NCBI GenBank assembly: GCA_963839245.1 | Contig: CAWIUJ010000009.1 | Coordinates: 62,001-126,000, forward strand | DNA from: Methyloceanibacter sp963839245 | GTDB lineage: Bacteria; Pseudomonadota; Alphaproteobacteria; Rhizobiales; Methyloligellaceae | Direction: 5' to 3' | Length of the DNA stretch: 64,000 bases | In this document: positions 24,175 through 32,495 of the stretch, piece after piece | Numbering within the stretch: the first letter of the stretch is position 1 | Layout: every line of letters starts with the position of its first letter | The notes under the pieces: model-generated | The model's input: the letters and a program-made list of their open reading frames with translations, nothing else | Databases searched by the model: none | What the model was told of the DNA's origin: nothing | Made by a program: the position numbers and the translations under genes

Positions 24175-26619
24175 CTAGCGGCTTTTGCCCTTATAGGCGT
24201 GGGTGCCGGGCTTGCCCGCCTTGGAACGGCCACGCGATCTGCTCAGGGAGCGAAGCGGGATCTCGCGATTGTGCGGCCCCATCTCGTCGAGCGTCGGTTT
24301 GTGTGGTCGGCTGACTGAAACGATTTCGGCATCCTCAACCGTGCGTTCAAGTTCGCCCTGCCGCGCCAGCGGGTCGTTGGCGATGGCGAGCTCCATCTGA
24401 CGCAGGCGCTTGACCTCGTCGCGCAGCCGGGCGGCCTCCTCGAATTCGAGGTCGGCGGCGGCCGTGCGCATGCGCTTCTCCATGTCGGCGACGATGCTTT
24501 CGAGATTGTGCCCGATCAGCGCCTGCTCGCCTTCGCCGAACCCCATTCCCGCGTCGACAAGCACGTGGTCGCGCTCGTAGACGGAGGCCATGATGTCGCC
24601 GATGCTCTTCTTCACGCTTTCCGGCGTGATACCGTTGGCCACGTTCCAGGCCGTCTGCTTTTCGCGCCGCCGCGCCGTCTCGGCCATCGCCCGCTCCATC
24701 GATCCGGTGATGCCGTCGGCATAGAGGATCACGCGGCCGTCGATATTGCGCGCGGCGCGGCCAATGGTCTGGATCAGCGAGGTCTCCGAACGCAGGAAGC
24801 CTTCCTTGTCGGCGTCGAGGATGGCAACGAGCGCGCATTCCGGAATGTCGAGGCCCTCGCGCAACAGATTGATGCCGATCAGCACGTCGAAGGCACCGAG
24901 CCGCAGGTCGCGGATGATCTCGATGCGCTCCAGCGTCTCCACGTCGGAATGCATGTAGCGCACGCGGATGCCCTGCTCATGCATATATTCGGTCAGGTCC
25001 TCGGCCATGCGCTTGGTCAGCGTGGTGACGAGCACGCGATAGCCTTGGGCCACCACCTTGCGCGTCTCGTCGATGAGGTCGTCGACCTGGCTCGTGGCCG
25101 GTCGCACCTCGACTGGGGGGTCGATAAGGCCGGTGGGCCTGATCACCTGCTCGGCGAAGGCGCCATGGGTCTGATTGAGCTCCCAGCCGCCGGGCGTCGC
25201 CGAGACATAGACGGTCTGCGGCCGCATCGCGTCCCATTCCTCGAACCGCAGCGGCCTATTGTCCATGCAGGAGGGGAGGCGGAAGCCATATTCGGCGAGC
25301 GTGGATTTTCGCCGGTAGTCGCCGCGGAACATGCCGCCGATCTGGGGCACGGTGACGTGGCTCTCATCGACGAAGACCAGCGCGTTGTCCGGCAGATATT
25401 CGAACAGAGTCGGCGGCGGCTCGCCGGGTTTCCGCCCGGTGAGGTAGCGCGAATAATTCTCGACGCCGGCGCACGAGCCGGTCGCCTCCATCATCTCGAG
25501 GTCGAACAAAGTGCGCTGCTCGAGCCGTTGGGCTTCGAGCAGGCGTCCGGCGCGGTTGAGCTCGTCGAGCCGCTGCCTGAGCTCCTCCTTGATGCCGCGC
25601 ACCGCCTGCTTCAGCGTCGGCTTCGGCGTCACGTAATGGGAGTTGGCGTAGATCTTCACCAAGGCGAAATCGTCGGTCTTGGCGCCAATCAGGGGATCGA
25701 ACTCGGTGAGGCTTTCCACTTCGTCGCCGAACAGCGAGATGCGCCAGGCGCGGTCTTCCAAATGCGCGGGCCACAGCTCGATGACGTCGCCGCGCACACG
25801 GAACGAGCCGCGGGCGAAGTTCACGTCGTTGCGCCGGTATTGCAGGGCGACGAGATCGGCCATCAGCCGGCGCTGCTCGACCTTATCGCCGCGTTTCAGG
25901 CTGAAGGTCATCGCCGTATAGGTCTCGACCGAGCCGATGCCGTAGATGCAGGACACTGAGGCGACGATGATCACGTCGTCGCGCTCGATCAGCGCGCGGG
26001 TCGCCGCATGGCGCATGCGGTCGATCTGCTCGTTGATGGAGGAGTCCTTCTCGATATAGGTGTCAGTGCGCGGGATGTAGGCCTCGGGCTGGTAGTAGTC
26101 GTAATAGGAGACGAAATACTCCACCGCGTTGTCCGGGAAGAAGCTCTTGAACTCGCCGTAGAGCTGGGCGGCGAGCGTCTTGTTCGGCGCGAGCACCAGC
26201 GCCGGGCGCTGCGTCGCCTCGATCACCTTGGCCATGGTGAAGGTTTTGCCCGAGCCGGTGACGCCGAGCAGCACTTGATCGCGCTCCGCCGCATTCGCGC
26301 CCTCGACCAGCTCGGCGATCGCCGAAGGCTGATCGCCCTTCGGCGTGAGCTCCGATTGAATGGTCAGCGGTACGCCGCCTTCGGTCTTCTCCGGGCGGGG
26401 CGGCCGGTGGGGGGTAAAGCTGGTGACGGCCTCGCCGGTCACCAGCGGATGGTCCTGCATCAGCGGCTGAGGCGACTCGCCGAAACCCGGCGGGCGGCGA
26501 TCGGCGCCGAGCGGCAAGCCGGTCAGCGACGAGGCGCTCGGCGGCACGTCGTGCGCCTCGCCCGTAACGGCACGGGGCTCGGCGCGCGAGCCGAAAGTCT
26601 TGGGACCACGATAGGGCAT
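24175..26619 (-). CDS. uvrB: excinuclease ABC subunit B
   Basis: UvrB helicase of nucleotide excision repair: Walker A GVTGSGKTFTMAKVIEA, damage-verifying beta-hairpin YYDYYQPEAYIPRTDTYIEK, DEAD-like FVDESHVTVPQ, helicase motifs VYVSATPGGWEL and TIGRAARNIDGRVILYAD, and the C-terminal UVR motif (LEFEEAARLRDEVKRLRQME). At 814 residues it is longer than the usual 670 because of about 85 extra N-terminal residues, proline-rich, before the common LTIQSELTPKGDQP, and a basic tail rich in Ser/Arg/Lys. UvrC is encoded 13 kb away. Confidence 0.95.
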   Translation of the reverse strand: MPYRGPKTFGSRAEPRAVTGEAHDVPPSASSLTGLPLGADRRPPGFGESPQPLMQDHPLVTGEAVTSFTPHRPPRPEKTEGGVPLTIQSELTPKGDQPSAIAELVEGANAAERDQVLLGVTGSGKTFTMAKVIEATQRPALVLAPNKTLAAQLYGEFKSFFPDNAVEYFVSYYDYYQPEAYIPRTDTYIEKDSSINEQIDRMRHAATRALIERDDVIIVASVSCIYGIGSVETYTAMTFSLKRGDKVEQRRLMADLVALQYRRNDVNFARGSFRVRGDVIELWPAHLEDRAWRISLFGDEVESLTEFDPLIGAKTDDFALVKIYANSHYVTPKPTLKQAVRGIKEELRQRLDELNRAGRLLEAQRLEQRTLFDLEMMEATGSCAGVENYSRYLTGRKPGEPPPTLFEYLPDNALVFVDESHVTVPQIGGMFRGDYRRKSTLAEYGFRLPSCMDNRPLRFEEWDAMRPQTVYVSATPGGWELNQTHGAFAEQVIRPTGLIDPPVEVRPATSQVDDLIDETRKVVAQGYRVLVTTLTKRMAEDLTEYMHEQGIRVRYMHSDVETLERIEIIRDLRLGAFDVLIGINLLREGLDIPECALVAILDADKEGFLRSETSLIQTIGRAARNIDGRVILYADGITGSMERAMAETARRREKQTAWNVANGITPESVKKSIGDIMASVYERDHVLVDAGMGFGEGEQALIGHNLESIVADMEKRMRTAAADLEFEEAARLRDEVKRLRQMELAIANDPLARQGELERTVEDAEIVSVSRPHKPTLDEMGPHNREIPLRSLSRSRGRSKAGKPGTHAYKGKSR

Positions 26620-26734
26620 GCACGGAATATGGCGGCGGGGAGGGGGCTTGGCTAGGGTCTCGGTCTCCTTCGCCGCTCATGAATATTGGCCGCAGCAGCA
26701 GCAGCGTTAGGTCAGAGTCGGCTGCCTGTCCTGT

Positions 26735-27208
26735 TTACTTGTCCGCAGCGCGTGTCGGTGAGAGCCGGCGTGCCAGGGAAATGAGCGTCGCGTCGCGATC
26801 TTCCAGCTTGCCGGCAGCATCCAGCGTCTTTTGCACGGACTCCGTAATGGCGGCGTCGATTTGCTTCAACTGAGCGAGCAGCTCGGTGACAAGCCTGAGA
26901 TAATGGTCGCGCAGTAGGGTGATCGCCTCATTCTGGGTGCGAAGCTCGTCGTTGACGGAGCGCAGGCTCATGATCTCGGCGTCCTGAGCGGCCGCCCGGT
27001 TCCGGTGATGATTGCGTTCCCCGATGAGGCGCTGGATCGCCGCGTGGAGGACCGCGCCTTCGCCCGAATCGTCGAGCGGCGGTTGCTGCATGTCGCCGCC
27101 GCTCGACGATTCGGGCGGAACGCTCTGTATCGGTGCGATACCTTGGGTGCCTGCGATCTTCGATACGGCACCCTGCAGCGCCGCGGTGACGGGGGATGCT
27201 TGCATCAT
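26735..27208 (-). CDS. coiled-coil hypothetical protein
   Basis: 157 residues from the ATG after an aggag site. The first 55 residues are Ser/Pro/Gly-rich and disordered. Residues about 60-145 form heptads (SLRSVNDELRTQNEAITLLR, YLRLVTELLAQLKQI) likely to make a helical bundle. The 22-bp palindrome at 27061-27117 lies inside the coding part for the disordered segment. No family recognised. Confidence 0.55.
   Translation of the reverse strand: MMQASPVTAALQGAVSKIAGTQGIAPIQSVPPESSSGGDMQQPPLDDSGEGAVLHAAIQRLIGERNHHRNRAAAQDAEIMSLRSVNDELRTQNEAITLLRDHYLRLVTELLAQLKQIDAAITESVQKTLDAAGKLEDRDATLISLARRLSPTRAADK
27061..27117. repeat. 22-bp perfect inverted repeat with 13-base loop
   Basis: Bases 27061-27082 are exactly complementary to 27096-27117. 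The mRNA of the surrounding leftward gene would form a very stable 22-bp hairpin in its coding region. There is no following T tract, so a terminator is unlikely. Confidence 0.9.
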
Positions 27209-27391
27209 GGCGGATCTCCTGGCAGCGGCCATCGGCTGGCATTTGTGTCAATTCCGGCAGGATGCCGGGAAGATCTGGGCGGTGAAAGCGCGACGCGGAC
27301 TTAACGTTAAGCCCGATCGAGGCGTCGCGTTCCCACCAACGAGCGCGGCCTGCGCAGCCTGAGGAGACTGCGCGGTATCGCAAGCGAGGTG

Positions 27392-27811
27392 TCAATCAGC
27401 ACGCCGGGACTGCCTGCGCCACTTATTGAGGTGCCGGCGCTGCTTCCACCGGTGCATCCAGGTCTGTCTCAGCTCGTCGCGCAAGGACGGCTCAAACGCC
27501 TTGGCCATGTTTTCATCGATCCAACGGCGCAGCAGCGGGCGGAGCACGTCCTTGAGACTCGATTCGGCGTCGGCAAGCCGCTCCGCCGTCGGCTCGATAC
27601 TCGTGGCCGGCGGGGTATCCTGGTCGGGGTGCGCCGGCGAGATCGACAACTCCCTCATGGCGCGGTTCGTTCAGCGACTTGCTGGTGTCGTCCTTGGCGG
27701 ACGCCGCTTGCTGATTGGGCAGTCCGGCCTCCCGCTTTGCGCGGGCACGCCATGAATGGAGGCAAAAATATCCTCAAGCGTTGGTTCAGGAGCGCGGTCC
27801 AGGTTACTCAT
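27392..27811 (-). pseudogene. PopZ-like/DUF2497 polar-organising protein, disrupted
   Basis: From ATG 27811 the protein begins RAPEPTLEDIFASIHGVP, close to the PopZ N-terminal EPTMEEILASIRR helix. The end (SSLKDVLRPLLRRWIDENMA, KAFEPSLRDELRQT) matches the PopZ C-terminal multimerisation domain. Both lie in the same frame but a TGA at 27673-27671 separates them. The middle reads more naturally in another frame (REAGLPNQQAASAKDDTSKS), so two compensating indels are likelier than a plain nonsense mutation. PopZ anchors chromosome poles. At about 139 residues this would be a short version. Confidence 0.6.
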
Positions 27812-28319
27812 CACTTCAAGCTCTTTGGCTTAGTCCACCCGGGCGACGGCTCGGTGTCGGCGGATCCGTTTTTCGAAAAATTCTCGGCAGTTTGAGATAA
27901 CTCGCGGTGGTTGAAGCTAACACCGCCGCTGCCCGCCTTCAGGCGCAGTTGGAGGAAGGGTTAATGTTGACTGTGAGTGACGCCCTAAAAATCGCGGGGC
28001 GCGCTGCCGAATTGGCGAAAGTTCCATGCCGCCGCGCGAGGGCGCCATGGCTCCGCTTTGCGCCTCACGAGGCGTGCGTCCACCGGCTTGCTTCCGCGCG
28101 CAAAAACGCTCGGCATGCGATGCTTCGGGCCAGGTCATTCCGTGCCTAAACATTCGCCCGCCAAATTGCCACTTTCTGCTGCGATCAGCGTATAATGAAA
28201 AAAACAATTGACACGTTGCGTGGGACGGCAAGCTTGGACCCGTGAAGTGTGATTCTTGCATGCACGCGCCCGCTCGCTGCGGTCCGCCTGCAGCAACAGA
28301 TCAGAATCGGAGCAGAACC
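27812..28319. other. intergenic stretch, no convincing gene
   Basis: About 500 bases between divergent genes. A GTG-led frame at 27907-28149 has an amphipathic front part but no ribosome site and a composition change halfway, so I do not call it. The segment 28140-28210 is AT-rich and carries a TTGACA-like element near 28208, possibly a promoter of the H1-like gene. Confidence 0.45.
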
Positions 28320-29027
28320 ATGGCTACGAGAACGAGTGGGACGAAGCGCACAACGAGTAAGAAGCCGAGCTCACGCAAGACCACCAGCCGAGGCGCGAGC
28401 GCGAAAAAGACCACCGCGAAGAAGACCAGCGCGCGGAAGACGACCGCTAGAAAAACGACCGCGAAGAAGACGACCGCGAGAAAGGCCCCGGCGCGGAAGA
28501 GCACCGCACGGCGGGCTACGGCTCGCAAGACCGCGGCGCGGAAACCGGCTGGCCGGCGTCCTGCCGCGCGCAAGACAACGGCCCGCAAGACGACGGCCCG
28601 CAAGGCACCGGCTCGCAAGCCCGCGGCAAAGAAACCTGCGGCGCGCAAGCCCGCGGCGAAGCGGGCGGCAGCCAAGAAAGCATCTGCCGCGATGCAGCCG
28701 GCAGCCGCGGCAGCGGTTGCCCCGAAACCTGCGATGCAGAAGCCGAAACCGGCTGCGCCCGCAATGCCGAAACCGGCTGCGCCGTCAATGCCGCAACCGG
28801 CGCCCGCGCGGCCGACGGCGCAACCTGCTGGCGGGATGGCCGCCGCCACGCCGCCACGGCCTGCAAGCCCGGCGGGAGGCAGCGCCATGCCGCAGCGATC
28901 GGCCGGTGGCATGGGCGGTTCGCCGTCAACGCCGAGCGGCATGTCGGGTTCAAGCTCGAGCCCGGGCCCGAGCCCGAGCCAACAGCCTTACCGGCCGTCC
29001 TGGGCGAGAGACGACGACGACATGTAG
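28320..29027 (+). CDS. histone H1-like Lys/Ala-rich DNA-binding protein
   Basis: 235 residues. Residues about 10-120 are tandem degenerate AKKTT/ARKTT/ARKPA repeats, like eukaryotic H1 tails and bacterial AlgP or Hc1-type proteins. The second half is Pro/Ala/Met-rich (PKPAAPAMPKPAAPSMPQP), then Gly/Ser-rich, with an acidic end (SWARDDDDM). Probably a nucleoid-associated protein. Start at the ATG after cagaacc; open codons upstream are ignored. The repeats make indels or length variation likely between strains. Confidence 0.75.
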   Translation: MATRTSGTKRTTSKKPSSRKTTSRGASAKKTTAKKTSARKTTARKTTAKKTTARKAPARKSTARRATARKTAARKPAGRRPAARKTTARKTTARKAPARKPAAKKPAARKPAAKRAAAKKASAAMQPAAAAAVAPKPAMQKPKPAAPAMPKPAAPSMPQPAPARPTAQPAGGMAAATPPRPASPAGGSAMPQRSAGGMGGSPSTPSGMSGSSSSPGPSPSQQPYRPSWARDDDDM

Positions 29028-29331
29028 TCAATTTGGGAGGGTCGGCGGTTTCGCGCCGGCTCTCCCCCGACGCTCTCTCGACGCAATCTTCCGCGCCTGC
29101 CAAGCCCGTGCTGCTCCCTGCCGTCGCGCCAAGCTACGGCGAGATGCCGGGAGCCGGGGGTTTGAGACATCGCTTTCGGCCGGCGCTACGCGGTCGTTCG
29201 ATGGCGCGATCGTCAGTCCCCTAGTTCCCTAGCGCGACATGCAGGGCATGGAACCCTATGTCCACTCGCGTCTTCGGCTAGACTGAACTATCCCGATCCG
29301 CGCTCCCAACCTCCATTCACGTGAGGCTCGA
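29028..29331. other. intergenic stretch, nothing recognised
   Basis: About 300 bases between the H1-like gene and the DUF486-type membrane protein. No ribosome sites or conserved frames seen. Confidence 0.45.
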
Positions 29332-29702
29332 ATGTCGTTTGCTTCCGCTCTGCTCAAGCCGGGGCTCTGGCCATATCTCGCCCCGATTGTGCTGCTCTTC
29401 TGCTCGAACCTGTTCATGACGATGGCGTGGTACGGCCACCTCAAATTCAAAGCGGTGCCGCTCGTCACCGTCGTGCTGATCAGCTGGGGAATTGCCTTTG
29501 TGGAATATTGCTTTGCCGTGCCGGCCAACAGGATCGGCAATGCGGTCTATTCACCAGCGGAGCTCAAAACGATCCAGGAGGTGATCACGCTGATCGTGTT
29601 CGCCGGGTTTACCGCGGTCTATTTCAACGAGCCGCTGAGCTGGACGCAAGGGGTCGGCTTTGCCTGATCGGTCTTGGCGCCGTGCTAGTCTTTCGCGGCT
29701 AG
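29332..29702 (+). CDS. DMT-superfamily small membrane protein (DUF486), frameshift at the end
   Basis: A four-helix inner-membrane protein: LLFCSNLFMTMAWYGHLKFK, VVLISWGIAFVEYCFAVPAN, RIGNAVYSPAELKTIQEVIT, LIVFAGFTAVYFNEPLSW, the DUF486 signature. The frame stops after QGVGFA at 29667, while the next frame continues LIGLGAVLVFRG to 29702, the expected fourth helix. A single C lost in gccctg near 29664 would explain this. Corrected length about 123 residues. Transport substrate unknown. Confidence 0.8.
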
Positions 29703-29725
29703 CGAAGCGCGCGATTCGTTGACGG

Positions 29726-29752
29726 CTCCGGACGGCCCGAGGCCGTCCGGAG
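29726..29752. terminator. 12-bp hairpin between convergent genes
   Basis: CTCCGGACGGCC at 29726-29737 pairs perfectly with 29741-29752 across a 3-base loop. No clear T tract, but the position between two convergent stop codons (29702 and 29765) suggests a transcription end for one or both. Confidence 0.6.
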
Positions 29753-29764
29753 GAGAACTCCGGG

Positions 29765-29935
29765 TTAGACGCCTCTGAAGATATTTCCGATCGCCAGGAC
29801 GATATAGGCAATGATGGCCACCCAAAAGCCGTGGTCGGTGATAAGGGGTATCGCAGCAAATTTGCCGATGACGGCCAAGACGGCCAGAATTAGTGAAATG
29901 ACGAAAACCGCGGTGGTCGGCGGCGACAAATTCAT
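29765..29935 (-). CDS. 56-residue membrane protein, two helices
   Basis: A short gene read from ATG 29935 to TAA 29765, with a ggaggg site 9-10 bases upstream. The product has two hydrophobic helices (TAVFVISLILAVLAVIGKFA and FWVAIIAYIVLAIGNIF) separated by a short polar turn. Similar small proteins occur in Hyphomicrobiales; function unknown. Confidence 0.65.
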   Translation of the reverse strand: MNLSPPTTAVFVISLILAVLAVIGKFAAIPLITDHGFWVAIIAYIVLAIGNIFRGV

Positions 29936-29984
29936 TTCCAGCCCTCCCTCATTATTGACGGGCGAAATGTAATCGTTTTCTGTG

Positions 29985-30009
29985 AAAAAGCGAGGGCGTT
30001 GCCCTCGCT
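29985..30009 (-). terminator. terminator-like hairpin on the minus strand upstream of the 56-residue gene
   Basis: AGCGAGGGC at 29989-29997 pairs with 30001-30009 across a 3-base loop, and on the minus strand the stem is followed by five T. It lies about 55-75 bases before the start of the minus-strand gene, so it would end a transcript coming from the right or attenuate that gene's leader. Confidence 0.6.
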
Positions 30010-30072
30010 GCGCACAGGCCGAACTTCGCGGTAGGGAGCCGGCCGGAGGCTCAAACGGGGAGGAGTGAAGCG

Positions 30073-30804
30073 ATGCGTCCTATGATGCGATTGATCCTTG
30101 GCCTCTGCGCACTCGTCGTGATTCTGGCGGCGGTCTCGCTCGCCCTGCCGAGTCACGTCACGATCGCACGCACGCAGGTGATCGGCGCGCCCGAGACCGT
30201 CGTGTTCCCTTATCTCAACAATCTGCACCGCTTTGGCGACTGGTCGCCCTGGGCGGCGCGCGATCCCAATCTCCAAGTCAACTTCTCCGGACCGGAGGAG
30301 GGCAAGGGCGCGAAGGTGGAGTGGACGAGCGCGGTGCGCTCGGTCGGTCCGGGGAGCATGGAGATCACCGGTAGCGATCCTAACCGCCATATCGACCTTG
30401 CCGCCACGCTGAACGGTTTGGAGGGGACGGCATATTACGAGGTTGCGCCCTCCGGCTCCGGCGTGAAGGTCACTTGGGGTTTCGGCTACGACACCGGCAC
30501 GAGCCCGTTGAAGCGGTGGAAGGGCTTGCTGCTCGATCGCTATGTCGGGGCAGAATATCGTGATGGCCTCGCCAAGCTCAAAGACCGCATCGAAACCGAG
30601 CGGCGGCCGACGGCGCCGAGCGCCGCGGCAACTCCACCGATGACGACATCGACGACAGCCGAGCAGCCTAGTGCGGCTACGCCCGGTGCTTCGCCCGCAA
30701 GCGCCGCTCCGGCAGCGGACCCGGCGCAGACGCAAGCCACGGCAGCGCCGCCGGCTCCTCCGGCCCCGGCCGCGCCGGCGACCAAGAAGAAGAAGCAGCA
30801 TTAA
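30073..30804 (+). CDS. SRPBCC family protein with Ala/Pro-rich tail
   Basis: 243 residues: a membrane anchor or signal (LILGLCALVVILAAVSLALP), then a START/SRPBCC domain (APETVVFPYLNNLHRFGDWS, PWAARDPN, GLLLDRYVGAEYRDGLAKLK) as in polyketide cyclase-like proteins. A disordered Ala/Pro/Thr tail of about 65 residues ends in KKKKQH. Ligand unknown. A ggaggag site precedes the ATG. Confidence 0.8.
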   Translation: MRPMMRLILGLCALVVILAAVSLALPSHVTIARTQVIGAPETVVFPYLNNLHRFGDWSPWAARDPNLQVNFSGPEEGKGAKVEWTSAVRSVGPGSMEITGSDPNRHIDLAATLNGLEGTAYYEVAPSGSGVKVTWGFGYDTGTSPLKRWKGLLLDRYVGAEYRDGLAKLKDRIETERRPTAPSAAATPPMTTSTTAEQPSAATPGASPASAAPAADPAQTQATAAPPAPPAPAAPATKKKKQH

Positions 30805-30841
30805 TCGCTTAAAGACTAGGAGAGGCGGCCGGAGCTCTGCT

Positions 30842-31474
30842 CTAGAGCTTCTGCTCGTGGAGGGTCGCTTGGCTTTCCAGCGGGTCGATACGGGCCCCCT
30901 CGATGAGGAAGCGGAGCGCGCCAGCGAAGGACGAACTGTGGCGAGGGCAGGCAAGGTGCGGATCGCTTGCGCCTGCGGGCAAAGCGTCGGTTGCCGGACC
31001 TTGTGCGTCGGCAGTTTCTGCGCCGGACACTTGATAGGCAGGCGTGATGCCGTTAGCGGCCGTCACCGGCAGCCCGTCGCCGATCGCCACGTCGCCGACC
31101 AGATGCGGGTCCTGGCGATCCAAGGCCGCGCGCCATGATTGCGAAAACGACTTGTGCTCGGGGCGCTGTCGGCTGCCGTCATAGAGCACCGCGGCGCTGA
31201 GTCCGAGCCGCGGCACGGTTGGACTGCCAGCAGAGGGTGCGGCGACGTCCCAAGGCCATGGCGTCCGCTCGGGCTCGCCGGCCAGGGCATGCTTCCAGGC
31301 AGCTTGCCGCAGCGATTGCGTGAGGCCCACGCTGGCCTGGTGGAAGACGCTTTCCTCGCCCGGTACCAGGCTTAGTACCGCGATAAAGGCGGCAGCCGAT
31401 CCCACTCTCCACCCGCGCGTCGGGCGCGAGTGAAAGAAGGGGAGGAGGTGCTGCACCGGCCCCCGTTCCGGCAT
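30842..31474 (-). CDS. sortase-like exported protein (class GN-like), atypical
   Basis: 210 residues: a cytoplasmic start, a hydrophobic segment (VGSAAAFIAVLSLV), WKHALAGEPERTPWPWDVA, VPRLGLSAAVL, DVAIGDGLPVTAANG, and near the end DPHLACPR with Cys176 before AGALRFLIEG. The order W-P-W, VPRLG, D-V-x-x-G-D and Cys followed by a last strand follows class GN/marine proteobacterial sortases. The GHRD histidine motif is absent between VPRLG and DVAIGD, so catalysis is doubtful. The ATG shares a base with the stop of the small upstream gene (TGATG), with an aggagg site; the long upstream extension of the frame is a shadow. Confidence 0.5.
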   Translation of the reverse strand: MPERGPVQHLLPFFHSRPTRGWRVGSAAAFIAVLSLVPGEESVFHQASVGLTQSLRQAAWKHALAGEPERTPWPWDVAAPSAGSPTVPRLGLSAAVLYDGSRQRPEHKSFSQSWRAALDRQDPHLVGDVAIGDGLPVTAANGITPAYQVSGAETADAQGPATDALPAGASDPHLACPRHSSSFAGALRFLIEGARIDPLESQATLHEQKL

Positions 31475-31743
31475 CAGATCCTCCTCCCAATCCGCCGCGG
31501 GGAGGTAACGTCGCGGCATTGGTAACGCCACCATGCGAGCGTCACCGCGCTTAAAGCGACAAGAAGCAGCAAAGCCAATTCGATTGGTCGCGCGAGGTGC
31601 CCAAGCTCGACCCCAGGAAGCCCCGCGCGATCGGATTGGCTGGCGGTCGCCGGGAGCGCAGCAAAAATGGACAGGGTTAGCGAGATGGAGGCAAATCTCA
31701 GTACCGGCCCGCACAGACGCAGAGCTTGGTTTCGCATTGTCAT
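31474..31743 (-). CDS. small exported protein with C-terminal anchor, paired with the sortase-like gene
   Basis: 89 residues: a signal peptide (LRFASISLTLSIFAALPATA), about 15 polar residues with LPGVELG, then a transmembrane helix (ELALLLLVALSAVTLAWW) and a basic end (RYQCRDVTSPRRIGRRI). The arrangement LPxxx, helix, positive tail resembles a sortase sorting signal. Translationally coupled to the sortase-like gene. Confidence 0.5.
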   Translation of the reverse strand: MTMRNQALRLCGPVLRFASISLTLSIFAALPATASQSDRAGLPGVELGHLARPIELALLLLVALSAVTLAWWRYQCRDVTSPRRIGRRI

Positions 31744-32001
31744 GGAGTTGGCCCCAACGGTCCTCCCGGCACAGGGCTAAGGAAGCACCCCAATGGGGCG
31801 CGGCTTTAGCAGGATTGTGGCGACCAAGTACGATACTGCCGCAACTATGGCACAAATGCGGACCACGCCTTGCCCTTCCACAGCCGACCCGAGGAGGGAC
31901 GAAGGGTTTGGCTCTCAATCGCAATCAGAGATGCATAGACGCGGGTGGGGCGTGATATTCTCGGTGCGCGACCCTGGCAGCCCAGGGAGTTCCGCGGCGT
32001 C

Positions 32002-32495
32002 ATGCCTAAAATGAAGTCGTTGGAAGACCTTTTTGTCCATCTGCTCAAGAACATCTACTACGCGGAGAAGCAGATTTTGAAGGCCCTGCGGAAGATGGCC
32101 GAAAAGGCCCATTCGGCGCAGCTGCGGAAGGCGTTCCTGCACCATCTGAAGGAGACCGAGGGCCAAGTCGATCGATTGGAGCAGGTATTTCGCGCTTTGT
32201 AACCGCAAGCCCATCGGCGAGACGTGTTCGGCCAGCGAGGGGATCCTCGAAAGAGGCGAGAAGGACATGAAAATGCCGACGATCCGGATGTGCTGGATGC
32301 CAGCATGACCGCCGATGCCCAAGCCATTGAACATTACGAGATCGCCCGCTACGGCACCCTGGTCGCTTGGGCGCCAATCAACTCGGGGGGCTTGAGGCCG
32401 CCACGCTGATGAACCAGGCCCTCGAGGAGCAGTATGACGCGGATCGGACGCTGACCGCGCTCGCCGAGAGCAAGCTCAACCGAGATGCAACCTGA
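32002..32495 (+). pseudogene. YciE/DUF892 ferritin-like protein with three frame breaks
   Basis: All parts of a YciE-type ferritin-like domain are present but in different frames. MKSLEDLFVHLLKNIYYAEK runs through HHLKETEGQVDRLEQVFRAL to a stop at 32202; NRKPIGETCSASEGILERGE KDMK continues one base on; ADDPDVLDASMTADAQAIEH YEIARYGTLVAWA returns to the first frame; LEAATLMNQALEEQYDADRT LTALAESKLNRDAT ends in a third. Corrected, this is a normal about 163-residue protein. Such proteins are general-stress proteins with a di-iron helical bundle. Three breaks in one gene is the densest case in the window. Confidence 0.75.

Noticed and set aside
24508..25959. A 483-codon plus-strand open frame
   Set aside because: Antisense shadow of uvrB; composition rich in Arg/Leu/His repeats with no recognisable domain.
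27671..27673. In-frame TGA in the PopZ-like gene as a selenocysteine codon
   Set aside because: No SECIS-like hairpin seen and no family precedent; indels or nonsense are simpler.
27907..28149. A GTG-led 80-codon frame
   Set aside because: The front looks amphipathic but there is no ribosome site and the second half changes composition; not enough to call a gene.
28380..28680. Short periodic DNA repeats resembling an array
   Set aside because: They are degenerate codons for the Lys/Ala repeats of the H1-like protein, not CRISPR repeats with spacers.
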